From: Flavobacteriaceae bacterium
GTDB taxonomy: Bacteria > Bacteroidota > Bacteroidia > Flavobacteriales > Flavobacteriaceae
Length of the DNA: 64,000 bases
Assembly (NCBI GenBank): GCA_027082925.1
Contig: JALWTD010000017.1
Span: 186,001 to 250,000 of the forward strand
Direction of reading: 5' to 3'
Positions 26,760 to 35,613 of the stretch are shown piece by piece. The notes beneath the pieces were generated by a model that was given only the letters and a program-made list of their open reading frames with translations, searched no databases and was not told the origin of the DNA. Both the position numbers and the translations under genes were made by a program. Positions within the stretch are counted from its first letter, which is position 1; every line of letters starts with the position of its first letter.

Positions 26760-27488
26760 ATGAAAGCTATTTTAATTAAAGAATTAAATTCATTTTTCTC
26801 AACACCCATTGGGTATCTTGTTATTACCGTATATTTAGTAATTAACGGACTTTTTCTATGGGTTTTTGATGGAGGTTTTAATATTTTACAGGCAGGATTT
26901 GCCGATTTAAATAGCTACTTTTTTTTAGCTCCTTGGATTTTTATTTTTCTGATTTCGGCCATTACTATGAAAAGCTTTTCAGATGAAATAAATTCTGGAA
27001 CTATCGAAATTTTGAGAACAAAACCTTTAACCAACTGGCAAATAGTTTTAGGAAAATACTTTGGAGCACTTACCTTGGTTATTATTGCTATTATTCCTAC
27101 ACTAATTTATGTGTACAGTATTTATCAGCTAGGAAATCCTGTTGGAAATATAGCACTTGGAACTACTTTTGGCTCATTTGCAGGACTTCTGTTTTTAGCA
27201 AGTGCTTATACCGCTATTGGAATTTTCTCATCTACCCTATCAAAAAATCAAATTATATCTTTTTTAATAGCAACCTGTATAGCTCTTTTTCTATTTTACG
27301 GGTTTGAAGCTATTGCTAGCTATGCTGTTCTTGGAGACTACGATTATACTGTTAAGAATTTTGGTATGAACGAACATTTTAATAGCATTAGCAAAGGAGT
27401 TATAGATACACGAGATATTGTGTATTTTGTATCGGTAACTTTTTTCTTTTTAGTATTAACAAAATTTAGAATACAACATGAAAAATAA
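26760..27488 (+). CDS. gldF: Gliding-motility ABC transporter permease GldF
   Basis: The 242-residue inner-membrane protein has six hydrophobic segments and the ABC-2 permease pattern: KELNSFFSTPIGYLVI at the start, then MKSFSDEINSGTIEILRTKPL, a conserved loop preceding the second helix. In Flavobacterium johnsoniae GldA, GldF and GldG form an ABC transporter needed for gliding. The ATPase GldA is not in this window. Its last 11 bp overlap gldG. Confidence 0.93.
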   Translation: MKAILIKELNSFFSTPIGYLVITVYLVINGLFLWVFDGGFNILQAGFADLNSYFFLAPWIFIFLISAITMKSFSDEINSGTIEILRTKPLTNWQIVLGKYFGALTLVIIAIIPTLIYVYSIYQLGNPVGNIALGTTFGSFAGLLFLASAYTAIGIFSSTLSKNQIISFLIATCIALFLFYGFEAIASYAVLGDYDYTVKNFGMNEHFNSISKGVIDTRDIVYFVSVTFFFLVLTKFRIQHEK

Positions 27489-29118
27489 GTATTCAAAAAT
27501 AATAGCTATTCTAATTGGATTGTTTGTACTAAACACTATAAGCTACAAAGTTTATAAACGGTTTGACTTGACTAAAGACAAACGATATACCTTATCTGAA
27601 GCAGCTAAAAAAGTGATTAAAAATGTTGATGACCTTATTCAAATTAAGGTATATCTAAAAGGAAATTTCCCTGCAGAATTTAAGCGATTACAAATAGAAA
27701 CAAAACTGCACCTTGAAGAACTTAAAAATATAAATAACCTTGTGCAATTTAAGTTTGTAAACCCTTCAAAAATAGCTAAACAACTTATTGATAGTGGTTT
27801 AGAACCAAGCAGATTGCAAATACAAGAAAACGGAAAATACTCTGAAGTTGTCATTTTTCCATGGGCAGTAATCAGCTACAAAAACAAGGTAGAAAAAGTA
27901 TCACTTTTAAAAGATATTGTTTCTAATTCACAAGATGAACAACTAGAAAGTTCTATTCAAAATTTAGAATATGCTTTTGCAGATGCCATTCATAAGCTTA
28001 CTTCTAAAAAAAATAAAAAAATAGCCGTAATTAAAGGGAATGGTGAACTAAACGATATTTATATTGCTGATTTTTTAAAAACACTTAACACATACTATCA
28101 CCTTGCACCATTTACATTAGATTCTATAGCTAAAAGTCCGCAAAAAACCCTTGCCGAATTAACCGATTTTGACTTAGCAATTATTGCAAAACCAACAGAG
28201 AGATTCTCTGAAAAAGAAAAATACGCACTTGATCAGTTTGTTATGAAGGGAGGAAAAACATTGTGGTTGGTTGACCATGTCCACGCCGAGATTGACAGCT
28301 TATTGCAAACCGGCGAAGCGGTTACCTTCCCAAGAGATTTAAATTTAACCGATTTTTTCTTTAATTATGGCGTACGAATTAATCACGACTTAATAGCCGA
28401 TTTATACAGTGCTAGAATTCCGTTAGCAACAGGAAATATAGGCAAAAAAACACAATACGATTATTTCTTTTGGGAATATTACCCGTTGGTAAACTCCAAA
28501 AACAATCACCCTATAAATAACAATATTGAAGCCGTTCGACTAAAGTTTGCCAACAGTATAGATACACTAAAAAACAATATTCAAAAAACCGTTTTACTAC
28601 AAAGTTCGCCACTATCAAAAACAATGGGAACACCAACTATTGTAACACTAAAAAACATAGCTCAAAAGCCAAATCCTAAACAATATAACAACGGAAATAA
28701 ACCGTTAGCCGTTTTATTAGAAGGTGCTTTTAAATCGGCGTATAACGGACGAGTAAAGCCTTTTAAAGTTTTTAACAATAAAGAAACCGGTATTCCTTCT
28801 AAAATGGTTGTCATTTCTGATGGTGATGTAATAGCCAACGAACTAGGTAATGGCAAACCACTAGAGTTAGGTATTGATAAATGGACTCGTCAACGCTTTG
28901 GAAATAAGGAATTTTTACTAAACACCGTAAACTATTTACTTGACGATACCGGACTTATCAACATTAGAGCTAAAACGGTAAAAATAAACTTCTTAAACAA
29001 ACAAAAAGCATTTGAAGAAGCACACAAATGGCAACTCATCAATATCGTATTTCCACTTATTGTATTAGGTGTTTTTGGTGGTTTGTTCAGCTATTTTAGA
29101 AAGAAAAAATACCAATAA
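27478..29118 (+). CDS. gldG: Gliding-motility ABC transporter auxiliary protein GldG
   Basis: This 546-residue protein is anchored at both ends: a transmembrane segment at about 8-25 (IIAILIGLFVLNTISYKVY) and another near the C terminus (INIVFPLIVLGVFGGLFSYF). FDLTKDKRYTLSEAAKKVI follows the first anchor, a motif shared by GldG/ABC-type auxiliary proteins, and the large exterior part contains the LWLVDHVHAE core. It partners GldF in gliding motility. The neighbouring dnaN has its own promoter. Confidence 0.93.
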   Translation: MKNKYSKIIAILIGLFVLNTISYKVYKRFDLTKDKRYTLSEAAKKVIKNVDDLIQIKVYLKGNFPAEFKRLQIETKLHLEELKNINNLVQFKFVNPSKIAKQLIDSGLEPSRLQIQENGKYSEVVIFPWAVISYKNKVEKVSLLKDIVSNSQDEQLESSIQNLEYAFADAIHKLTSKKNKKIAVIKGNGELNDIYIADFLKTLNTYYHLAPFTLDSIAKSPQKTLAELTDFDLAIIAKPTERFSEKEKYALDQFVMKGGKTLWLVDHVHAEIDSLLQTGEAVTFPRDLNLTDFFFNYGVRINHDLIADLYSARIPLATGNIGKKTQYDYFFWEYYPLVNSKNNHPINNNIEAVRLKFANSIDTLKNNIQKTVLLQSSPLSKTMGTPTIVTLKNIAQKPNPKQYNNGNKPLAVLLEGAFKSAYNGRVKPFKVFNNKETGIPSKMVVISDGDVIANELGNGKPLELGIDKWTRQRFGNKEFLLNTVNYLLDDTGLINIRAKTVKINFLNKQKAFEEAHKWQLINIVFPLIVLGVFGGLFSYFRKKKYQ

Positions 29119-29205
29119 GTTACAAACATTCCGTTGTAACCACCTCCTTGTTTTAAGTCAAAAAAACTGTTGATAAATATGTTTTTTATTACAACTTATT
29201 TAGAA

Positions 29206-29213
29206 TATATTTG
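29206..29213 (+). promoter_or_regulatory. -7 box of dnaN promoter
   Basis: TATATTTG matches TAnnTTTG, 27 bp before the dnaN ATG. No -33 TTG occurs at the usual spacing. Confidence 0.55.
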
Positions 29214-29240
29214 TAAAACATTCTATTAAAATAACTGTAC

Positions 29241-30356
29241 ATGAAATTTATAGTATCAAGTAGTCAATTATTAAAACAACTTCAAGTTTTAGGTGGTGTC
29301 ATAAACAGCAATAACACATTGCCTATTTTGGATAATTTTTTATTTGAATTACAACAAAATAACCTAAAAATATCAGCTTCAGACCTAGAAACTACAATGA
29401 GTACAACTATTGAGGTTGAGTCTGACACAGAAGGTTCTGTAGCTATTGCTGCACGTATTTTGTTAGACACTCTTAAAACATTGCCTAACCAGCCTTTAAC
29501 TTTCAAAATTGAAGAAAACAATGTAGAGATAATCTCTAGCCACGGAAAGTACGATATGGCTTATTTTGACGGTAATGAATTTCCTAAAGCAGTAGAAATT
29601 GAATCTCCTAGTAGTACAGTTATTCCCGGAAATATTTTAGCAACTGCTATTTCAAAAACCATTTTTGCTGCCGGTAACGATGATTTAAGACCTGTAATGA
29701 GTGGCGTATTTTTCCAATTTAGTACAGAAAGTTTAACATTTGTAGCCACCGATGCTCACAAATTGGTAAAATATGCCAGAACCGATGTAACAGCTAACGA
29801 TACTGCTGAGTTTATTATGCCAAAAAAACCTTTAAATCTTTTAAAAGGAATTTTAGCCGGTACAGAAAGTGATGTTACTATAGAATACAATAATGCCAAC
29901 GCAAAATTTACATTTGATAATGTGGTATTGGTTTGTAGATTAATTGACGGAAAATATCCTAACTACGAAGCGGTAATACCAAAAGAAAACCCAAACAAAC
30001 TAACGGTTGATAGAGGAACCTTTTTAAACTCTGTAAAACGAATTTCTATATTCTCTAGTAAAACAACACATCAAATTCGTTTAAAAATGGCCGGTACAGA
30101 ACTAAATATTTCTGCAGAAGATATTGACTATTCTAACAAAGCTGAAGAACGTCTTGTATGTGAATATCAAGGAGACGATATGCAAATAGGCTTTAACTCT
30201 CGCTTTTTAACCGAAATGTTAAGCAATTTAAACTCTAACGAAATTGTGATAGAAATGTCGTTACCTAACAGAGCCGGAATTTTAACTCCTTTAGATGGTG
30301 TAGAAGACGGAGAACATATTACAATGCTTGTAATGCCTGTTATGCTAAATAGCTAG
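29241..30356 (+). CDS. dnaN: DNA polymerase III beta subunit (sliding clamp)
   Basis: The 371-residue protein shows the three-domain clamp fold with MKFIVSSSQLLKQLQ, GGVINSNNTLPILDNF, FFQFSTESLTFVATDAHKL and the C-terminal MLVMPVMLN. It forms the ring that holds DNA polymerase on DNA. It is placed between gldG and an AcpH-like gene, away from dnaA or recF. A strong terminator follows. Confidence 0.98.
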   Translation: MKFIVSSSQLLKQLQVLGGVINSNNTLPILDNFLFELQQNNLKISASDLETTMSTTIEVESDTEGSVAIAARILLDTLKTLPNQPLTFKIEENNVEIISSHGKYDMAYFDGNEFPKAVEIESPSSTVIPGNILATAISKTIFAAGNDDLRPVMSGVFFQFSTESLTFVATDAHKLVKYARTDVTANDTAEFIMPKKPLNLLKGILAGTESDVTIEYNNANAKFTFDNVVLVCRLIDGKYPNYEAVIPKENPNKLTVDRGTFLNSVKRISIFSSKTTHQIRLKMAGTELNISAEDIDYSNKAEERLVCEYQGDDMQIGFNSRFLTEMLSNLNSNEIVIEMSLPNRAGILTPLDGVEDGEHITMLVMPVMLNS

Positions 30357-30384
30357 AACAATTTACAACTAAATATAAAACATT

Positions 30385-30412
30385 AAAATCCGCTAATTGG
30401 CGGATTTTTTTG
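30385..30412 (+). terminator. Terminator of dnaN
   Basis: AAATCCGC / GCGGATTT with a six-base loop is followed by a T run, 30 bp past the dnaN stop. Confidence 0.9.
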
Positions 30413-30435
30413 TATAATTGTTTTAAATTTATTTT

Positions 30436-31029
30436 ATGAACTTTTTAGCACATCTTTATTTATCCGAAAATAATAAGGATATACTAATAGGCAATTTTAT
30501 AAGTGATGCTATTAAAGGAAATAAATACAAAAGTTACCCTCCTGAAATTCAAGCAGGAATACTGTTACACCGCGAAATTGACACCTATACCGATACGCAT
30601 AGCATTGTTAGAAAAAGCAAAAGAAGACTAAACAAAAGGTACAATCACTATAGTGGAGTGGTTATCGATATTTTTTACGATCATTTTTTAGCAAAAAACT
30701 GGAAAAATTATTCAGAAATACCTTTAGAATTATATGCAGAAAATATATATGCCTTTTTTCAAAATAATATAACTTTACTCCCAAATGAAGTTCAAAACTT
30801 TCTTCCGTCTATGATTCAGTACAACTGGTTGGTAAACTATGCTTCTAAAGAAGGTATCCATCGTATTTTAACAGGAATGGATCGACGAACCAATGAAATA
30901 TCTAAAATGAAGTATGCTGTTGAAGATTTAAAACTTCATTATCATAAATTTGAAAGCGATTTTACATTATTTTTCAAAGACTTAATTACTTTTACCCAAC
31001 AAAAAACCATTACACTTTTATCAAAATGA
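30436..31029 (+). CDS. Acyl-carrier-protein phosphodiesterase-like protein (DUF479)
   Basis: This 197-residue protein matches the DUF479/AcpH family: MNFLAHLYLSENNKDILIGNFISD, ILLHREIDTYTD and VVIDIFYDHFLAKNW, which contain conserved His and Asp residues of an HD-like metal site. E. coli AcpH removes phosphopantetheine from ACP; whether distant members do so is unproven. The stop overlaps the start of the ggt gene by 4 bp. Confidence 0.83.
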   Translation: MNFLAHLYLSENNKDILIGNFISDAIKGNKYKSYPPEIQAGILLHREIDTYTDTHSIVRKSKRRLNKRYNHYSGVVIDIFYDHFLAKNWKNYSEIPLELYAENIYAFFQNNITLLPNEVQNFLPSMIQYNWLVNYASKEGIHRILTGMDRRTNEISKMKYAVEDLKLHYHKFESDFTLFFKDLITFTQQKTITLLSK

Positions 31030-32729
31030 AAAAAATAATTCTACTTACAGCCGTTTTTATTTTACTAATACAATGTAAAAACAATACAACAAACCCAAAA
31101 CAAGCCTCAAAAACTACCGGATTTATAGCCGATAGTGCTATGGTAGTTTGCGCTAGAGAAGAAGCTGCCAAAATTGGTGTTGCTATCTTAAATAAAGGAG
31201 GAAATGCCTTTGATGCAATGATTGCAACCGACTTAGCACTTACCGTTGCTTATCCTTTTGCCGGAAATATTGGCGGAGGTGGTTTTATGGTTTATCGTAC
31301 TAAAGACGGAAAAACAGGAGCCTTAGACTACAGAGAAAAAGCACCTTTATCTGCCAGTAGAGACATGTATTTAGATGCCGAAGGAAATGTAATTCCCGGT
31401 AAAAGCACTTTGGGATCAATGGCTATTGGAGTACCGGGAACTGTTGCCGGATTATTTGAAGTGCATAAAAAATTTGGAAGCCTTCCTTTTGAAGTTTTAA
31501 TTCAGCCAGCCATTAACTTGGCTAATAACGGCGTTGTGGTTACAAAAAAACAAGCCAACAGATTAAACAAATATCGAAAGTATTTTACGCAAGCTAATGA
31601 CCATACCATTTTATTAGATAAAGAGTGGAAAGAGGGTGATACCATTAAATATCCAAAATTAGCCGAAACATTTGAACGTATAAAAGAAAATGGTAAAGAC
31701 GGGTTTTACAAAGGAAAAACCGCAACAATGCTGGTAAACTACGTTCAAAAACTTGGAGGTATTTTAACAAAAGAAGATTTGGAAAAATATGAGGCTAAGT
31801 GGAGAATACCTATTACATTTACATATAAAAATTTAAAAATAACATCTATGTCTCCACCATCAAGTGGGGGAATTTGTGATGCACAAATTTTTAAAGCCAT
31901 AGAACCTTTTGACATCGCCTCATACGGTCACAATTCCGAAAAAGCCATTCAGCTAATTACAGAAGCTGAGCGTAGAGCATTTGCTGATAGATCTTATTTT
32001 TTAGGCGATCCTGACTTTGTGAAAATTCCAATAGACACCCTTATTTCAGCTGAATATGTACGTAAACGTATGTCCGATTTTTCGTTCGATAAAGCCACTC
32101 CTTCCGCAAAAGTAAGTCACGGAAATATTATTGGGTTTGAAAGTAACGAAACTACCCACTACTCTATCGTAGATAAATACGGAAATGCTGTAGCTGTGAC
32201 AACCACCTTAAATGGAGCTTATGGCTCTAAAGTATATGTTTCTGAAGGCGGGTTTTTCTTAAATAACGAAATGGATGATTTTAGTTCTAAACCGGGAACT
32301 CCAAATATGTTTGGACTTATTGGTGCTGAAGCAAATGCAATTCAGCCTGAAAAAAGAATGTTAAGTTCTATGACACCAACTATTGTAGAAAAAGACGGAA
32401 AACTATTTATGGTTGTTGGATCTCCGGGAGGTTCAACTATAATTACATCTGTAATGCAAACCATTTTAAATGTGTATGAGTTTGGCTTTGGAATGCAAGA
32501 AGCTGTTAACGCTCCTAGATTTCATCACCAATGGTTACCCGATGTGATTACAATGGAACCTAAAGGTTTTAGTGCTACACTAATTGAAAATTTAAAACAA
32601 AAAGGATATCATATTAACCAAGAAAACACAAGAATTATTGGAAAAGTTGATGCCATTCTAATGCTTCCAAATGGAAAATTAGAAGGCGGTGCCGATTATA
32701 GAGGAGATGACAAAGCCTTTGGGTTTTAA
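31026..32729 (+). CDS. ggt: Gamma-glutamyltransferase, lipoprotein
   Basis: The 567-residue protein has a lipoprotein signal ending LLIQC, then the GGT fold with GGNAFDAMIATDLAL and AGNIGGGGFMVYR. The autoprocessing nucleophile is Thr377 in TTHYSIVDKYGNAV, where the precursor splits into two subunits, and SSMTPTIV and GSPGGSTII line the active site. It cleaves gamma-glutamyl bonds such as glutathione in the periplasm. The lipid anchor suggests location at the outer or inner membrane. It overlaps the AcpH-like stop by 4 bp. Confidence 0.95.
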   Translation: MKKIILLTAVFILLIQCKNNTTNPKQASKTTGFIADSAMVVCAREEAAKIGVAILNKGGNAFDAMIATDLALTVAYPFAGNIGGGGFMVYRTKDGKTGALDYREKAPLSASRDMYLDAEGNVIPGKSTLGSMAIGVPGTVAGLFEVHKKFGSLPFEVLIQPAINLANNGVVVTKKQANRLNKYRKYFTQANDHTILLDKEWKEGDTIKYPKLAETFERIKENGKDGFYKGKTATMLVNYVQKLGGILTKEDLEKYEAKWRIPITFTYKNLKITSMSPPSSGGICDAQIFKAIEPFDIASYGHNSEKAIQLITEAERRAFADRSYFLGDPDFVKIPIDTLISAEYVRKRMSDFSFDKATPSAKVSHGNIIGFESNETTHYSIVDKYGNAVAVTTTLNGAYGSKVYVSEGGFFLNNEMDDFSSKPGTPNMFGLIGAEANAIQPEKRMLSSMTPTIVEKDGKLFMVVGSPGGSTIITSVMQTILNVYEFGFGMQEAVNAPRFHHQWLPDVITMEPKGFSATLIENLKQKGYHINQENTRIIGKVDAILMLPNGKLEGGADYRGDDKAFGF

Positions 32730-32746
32730 CTTTAATTTTTAGAAAC

Positions 32747-33829
32747 ATGAAGTCTAACACAATTACAAACGGAATACTAAAAGCTTTGGCTATTACAATG
32801 GGAGTATTTCTCTTTGTGTATTTTTTATACAAAGTACAATCTATACTTATTTACATTGCAATTGCGGCTGTTTTATCATTAATTGGTAGACCAATTATCA
32901 AATTCTTAAAACAAAAGTTGAAATTCCCTAATACACTTGCTGTTATAACAACAATGTTACTGTTTTTAGGTATCTTATCTGGTTTAATTAGCATGTTTAT
33001 ACCGCTTATTATAAAGCAAGGCGAAAACTTATCACTGTTAAATATTGACCAACTGGAAGTAAACATTCAATATGTTTTAAATCAAATTAACGATTATTTT
33101 ACGGTACATAATATTGACATTTTAAACGAACTGAAAAATGCCAACTTATTTGAAAATATTACCGCCATACCCAACTTATTAAACTCGGTAATTGGCACAC
33201 TTGGAAACTTAAGTATCGGTCTCTTTTCTGTGGTTTTTATTACATTCTTTTTTATGAAAGACACTCATTTACTAGAAAATACAATATATGTAATTGCTAA
33301 TGATAAAAGTGAAAGTAAACTGAGACATGCCATTGCAACCATTAAAAATTTGCTGTCTAGATACTTTATTGGACTTATTTTACAAATAACCATTTTGTTT
33401 ATTATTTACACCACTACACTTTTAATATTTGGTATAGAAAATGCCATTGTAATTGCTTTTTTATGTGCTTTGCTAAACCTTATTCCGTACGTAGGTCCAC
33501 TTATTGGAAGTGTTATTATGTTATTTTTAACCATGAGTAGCAACTTAAACCAAGATTTTCAAACAGAAATACTACCTACTACTATTTACGTGATGGTTGG
33601 TTATTTAATAGCACAACTAATAGATAATTTTATAAGTCAGCCGCTTATATTTTCAAATAGTGTAAAATCGCATCCTCTAGAAATTTTCTTGGTAATTATG
33701 ATTGCAGGAATTTTATTTGGTGTAACAGGAATGATTGTGGCTATACCAACATACACGGCTATTAAAGTAATTTTAAAAGCTTTTTTAGCCGATAATAAAA
33801 TTGTAAAATCACTCACAAAAAACTTGTAA
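32747..33829 (+). CDS. AI-2E family transporter
   Basis: This 360-residue integral membrane protein has about eight hydrophobic segments, with the AI-2E family marks ALLNLIPYVGPLIGSVI and PLIFSNSVKSHPLEIF near the C terminus. Family members range from autoinducer export candidates to Na+/H+ antiporters; the substrate is unknown. It is 17 bp after ggt and 7 bp before the DUF1697 gene. Confidence 0.9.
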   Translation: MKSNTITNGILKALAITMGVFLFVYFLYKVQSILIYIAIAAVLSLIGRPIIKFLKQKLKFPNTLAVITTMLLFLGILSGLISMFIPLIIKQGENLSLLNIDQLEVNIQYVLNQINDYFTVHNIDILNELKNANLFENITAIPNLLNSVIGTLGNLSIGLFSVVFITFFFMKDTHLLENTIYVIANDKSESKLRHAIATIKNLLSRYFIGLILQITILFIIYTTTLLIFGIENAIVIAFLCALLNLIPYVGPLIGSVIMLFLTMSSNLNQDFQTEILPTTIYVMVGYLIAQLIDNFISQPLIFSNSVKSHPLEIFLVIMIAGILFGVTGMIVAIPTYTAIKVILKAFLADNKIVKSLTKNL

Positions 33830-33836
33830 TTGTAAT

Positions 33837-34382
33837 ATGAACGTTTACATTGCCCTTTTAAGAGGTATTAATGTTGCTGGAAGAAATAAAATTAAAATGG
33901 CAGAATTGAAACAACTTTTTAACAACTTGGGGTTTCAAAAAGTAATCACTTATATCCAAAGTGGGAATCTTATTTTTAAAACCGATATAATTTCTTCTGA
34001 AGAAATAGCACAAAAAATTAGCAATGCCTTATTTCAGCATTTTAAATGTGATATTCCTGTGTTAATTCTAGAAAAAGAAGAACTAAAATGGGCTTATAAT
34101 TTAAATCCGTTTATACAAGATGAAGCTACAGATATTTCAAAACTGTACATCACCTTTTTAGAATCGCTTCCCAATAAAAATAGGGTTATCGATTTAGAAA
34201 CAAAGCCCTTAAATACAATCGATTTTTTTAAAATTAGTACAAAATTCGTGTATTTATATTGTAACAACGGCTACGGTAAAACCAAATTAAATAACCGTTT
34301 TTTTGAAAAAAAGTTAAATACCAATGCCACCACAAGAAATTGGAAAACAATTGCAAAATTAATTGAACTTAGCAAATTTTAG
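33837..34382 (+). CDS. DUF1697 family protein
   Basis: This 181-residue protein starts YIALLRGINVAGRNKIKMAEL and continues VITYIQSGNLIFKT and FYNNG-like YCNNGYGKTKLNN with TTRNWKTI near the end, the DUF1697 pattern. The family is soluble and its biochemical function is unknown. It is followed by the methyltransferase gene, which starts with TTG 2 bp after its stop. Confidence 0.88.
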   Translation: MNVYIALLRGINVAGRNKIKMAELKQLFNNLGFQKVITYIQSGNLIFKTDIISSEEIAQKISNALFQHFKCDIPVLILEKEELKWAYNLNPFIQDEATDISKLYITFLESLPNKNRVIDLETKPLNTIDFFKISTKFVYLYCNNGYGKTKLNNRFFEKKLNTNATTRNWKTIAKLIELSKF

Positions 34383-34384
34383 CT

Positions 34385-35557
34385 TTGAAAAATACTTTAT
34401 TAAATATTGATATACAGCATTTTATAAACACTAATTTAAATTCTAATATTACTAAGTTAGTTTTAAAAGGCAGCCCTTTTCCCACTATAAGTATTCAAAC
34501 ATTGGTAGCTCAAATTGAAGCAAAAAAGAAATGCGAAAAAAAACTACCTACTTGGTTTTCTACAAAAGAAATTATTTATCCCGATAAAATAAATATAGAA
34601 CAAACCTCTTCTGAAATTACTGCAAATTACAAAGCCCATTTGGTAACAGGAAAAACTTTAATAGACCTCACAGGCGGGTTTGGTGTAGATACTTTTTATT
34701 TTTCAAAAAAAATAAAATCGGTGACACATTGTGAAATAAATGAAGCCTTATCTAAAATTGTAAAACACAATTTCTTACAACTAAATGTAAATAACATTCA
34801 TACACACGTTGGAGATGGCATCGATTTCTTAAAAAATACCGCCCAAAAATACGATTGGATTTATGTAGATCCTTCAAGAAGAAATAACAATCAAAAAGTA
34901 TTTTTACTTGAAGATTGCTTGCCAAATATTCCCGAAAATTTGGATATCCTATTTGCTAAATCAAATCATATTTTAATTAAAACATCTCCCATTTTAGATA
35001 TAAAAAGTACTGTAACCACACTTCGTTTTACAAAAGAAATTCATGTTATTGCCGTAGAAAATGAAGTAAAAGAATTGATTTTTTTACTAGAAAGTAACTA
35101 CCATAAAAGTATACAGGTAAAAACTGTTAATTTTAATAAATTAAAACCGCAATACTTTAACTTTACACTCGATAAAAACGTAAAAGCAACCTATTCAAAT
35201 CCGAAAAAATATGTATACGAGCCAAATGCAGCCATATTAAAATCGGGCGCTTTTCAGCATATATCGGTACACTTTAATGTTCCAAAATTGCATCAACATG
35301 CACATTTATACACTTCTAATAACCTAATTGATTTCCCCGGAAGAAGATTCGAAATAAAACACATTATTCCATATCAAAAAAAGCAACTCAAAAAACTTCT
35401 TCCCAATAAAAAAGGAAACATTACCACTCGAAATTTTCCTGAAACTGTTGAGCAAATAAGAAAAAAAACAGGAATAAAAGACGGAGGAAATAGCTATTTA
35501 TTCTTTACAACCGATTGTAATAACAACCATATTATTCTAATTTGTGAAAAGGTATAA
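34385..35557 (+). CDS. Class I SAM-dependent methyltransferase with THUMP-like domain
   Basis: This 390-residue protein has the SAM-binding motif LIDLTGGFGVDTFYF (about 92-106) and IYVDPSRR (about 160), with the acidic CEINEA between them. A C-terminal extension matching the THUMP-like domain follows (AILKSGAFQHISV, KKGNITTRNFP). Relatives are probably RNA-modifying but no substrate is known. The start is TTG at 34385; no ATG fits. It ends 56 bp before the formate dehydrogenase genes. Confidence 0.78.
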   Translation: MKNTLLNIDIQHFINTNLNSNITKLVLKGSPFPTISIQTLVAQIEAKKKCEKKLPTWFSTKEIIYPDKINIEQTSSEITANYKAHLVTGKTLIDLTGGFGVDTFYFSKKIKSVTHCEINEALSKIVKHNFLQLNVNNIHTHVGDGIDFLKNTAQKYDWIYVDPSRRNNNQKVFLLEDCLPNIPENLDILFAKSNHILIKTSPILDIKSTVTTLRFTKEIHVIAVENEVKELIFLLESNYHKSIQVKTVNFNKLKPQYFNFTLDKNVKATYSNPKKYVYEPNAAILKSGAFQHISVHFNVPKLHQHAHLYTSNNLIDFPGRRFEIKHIIPYQKKQLKKLLPNKKGNITTRNFPETVEQIRKKTGIKDGGNSYLFFTTDCNNNHIILICEKV

Positions 35558-35560
35558 AAC

Positions 35561-35574
35561 TGTGTTTAATCACA
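35561..35574. promoter_or_regulatory. Operator-like palindrome upstream of formate dehydrogenase genes
   Basis: TGTGTTTAATCACA is a 14-bp near-palindrome (TGTG-n-TTAA-n-CACA) about 40 bp before the FDH beta start. A loose -7 box TATTTTTA lies just downstream. The half-sites look CRP-like but the spacing is 2 bp shorter than TGTGA-N6-TCACA, so I do not assign a regulator. Confidence 0.35.
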
Positions 35575-35613
35575 AATAATTTTAGTATTTTTAGCCATTA
35601 TATATTTACTAAA

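Noticed and set aside
29119-29140. Terminator after gldG (GTTACAA / TTGTAAC)
   Set aside because: The hairpin is followed by CACCTCC and not by a T run.
35561-35574. CRP binding site upstream of formate dehydrogenase
   Set aside because: The half-sites TGTG and CACA are separated by 6 bp, whereas CRP sites need 8; kept only as an unassigned palindrome.
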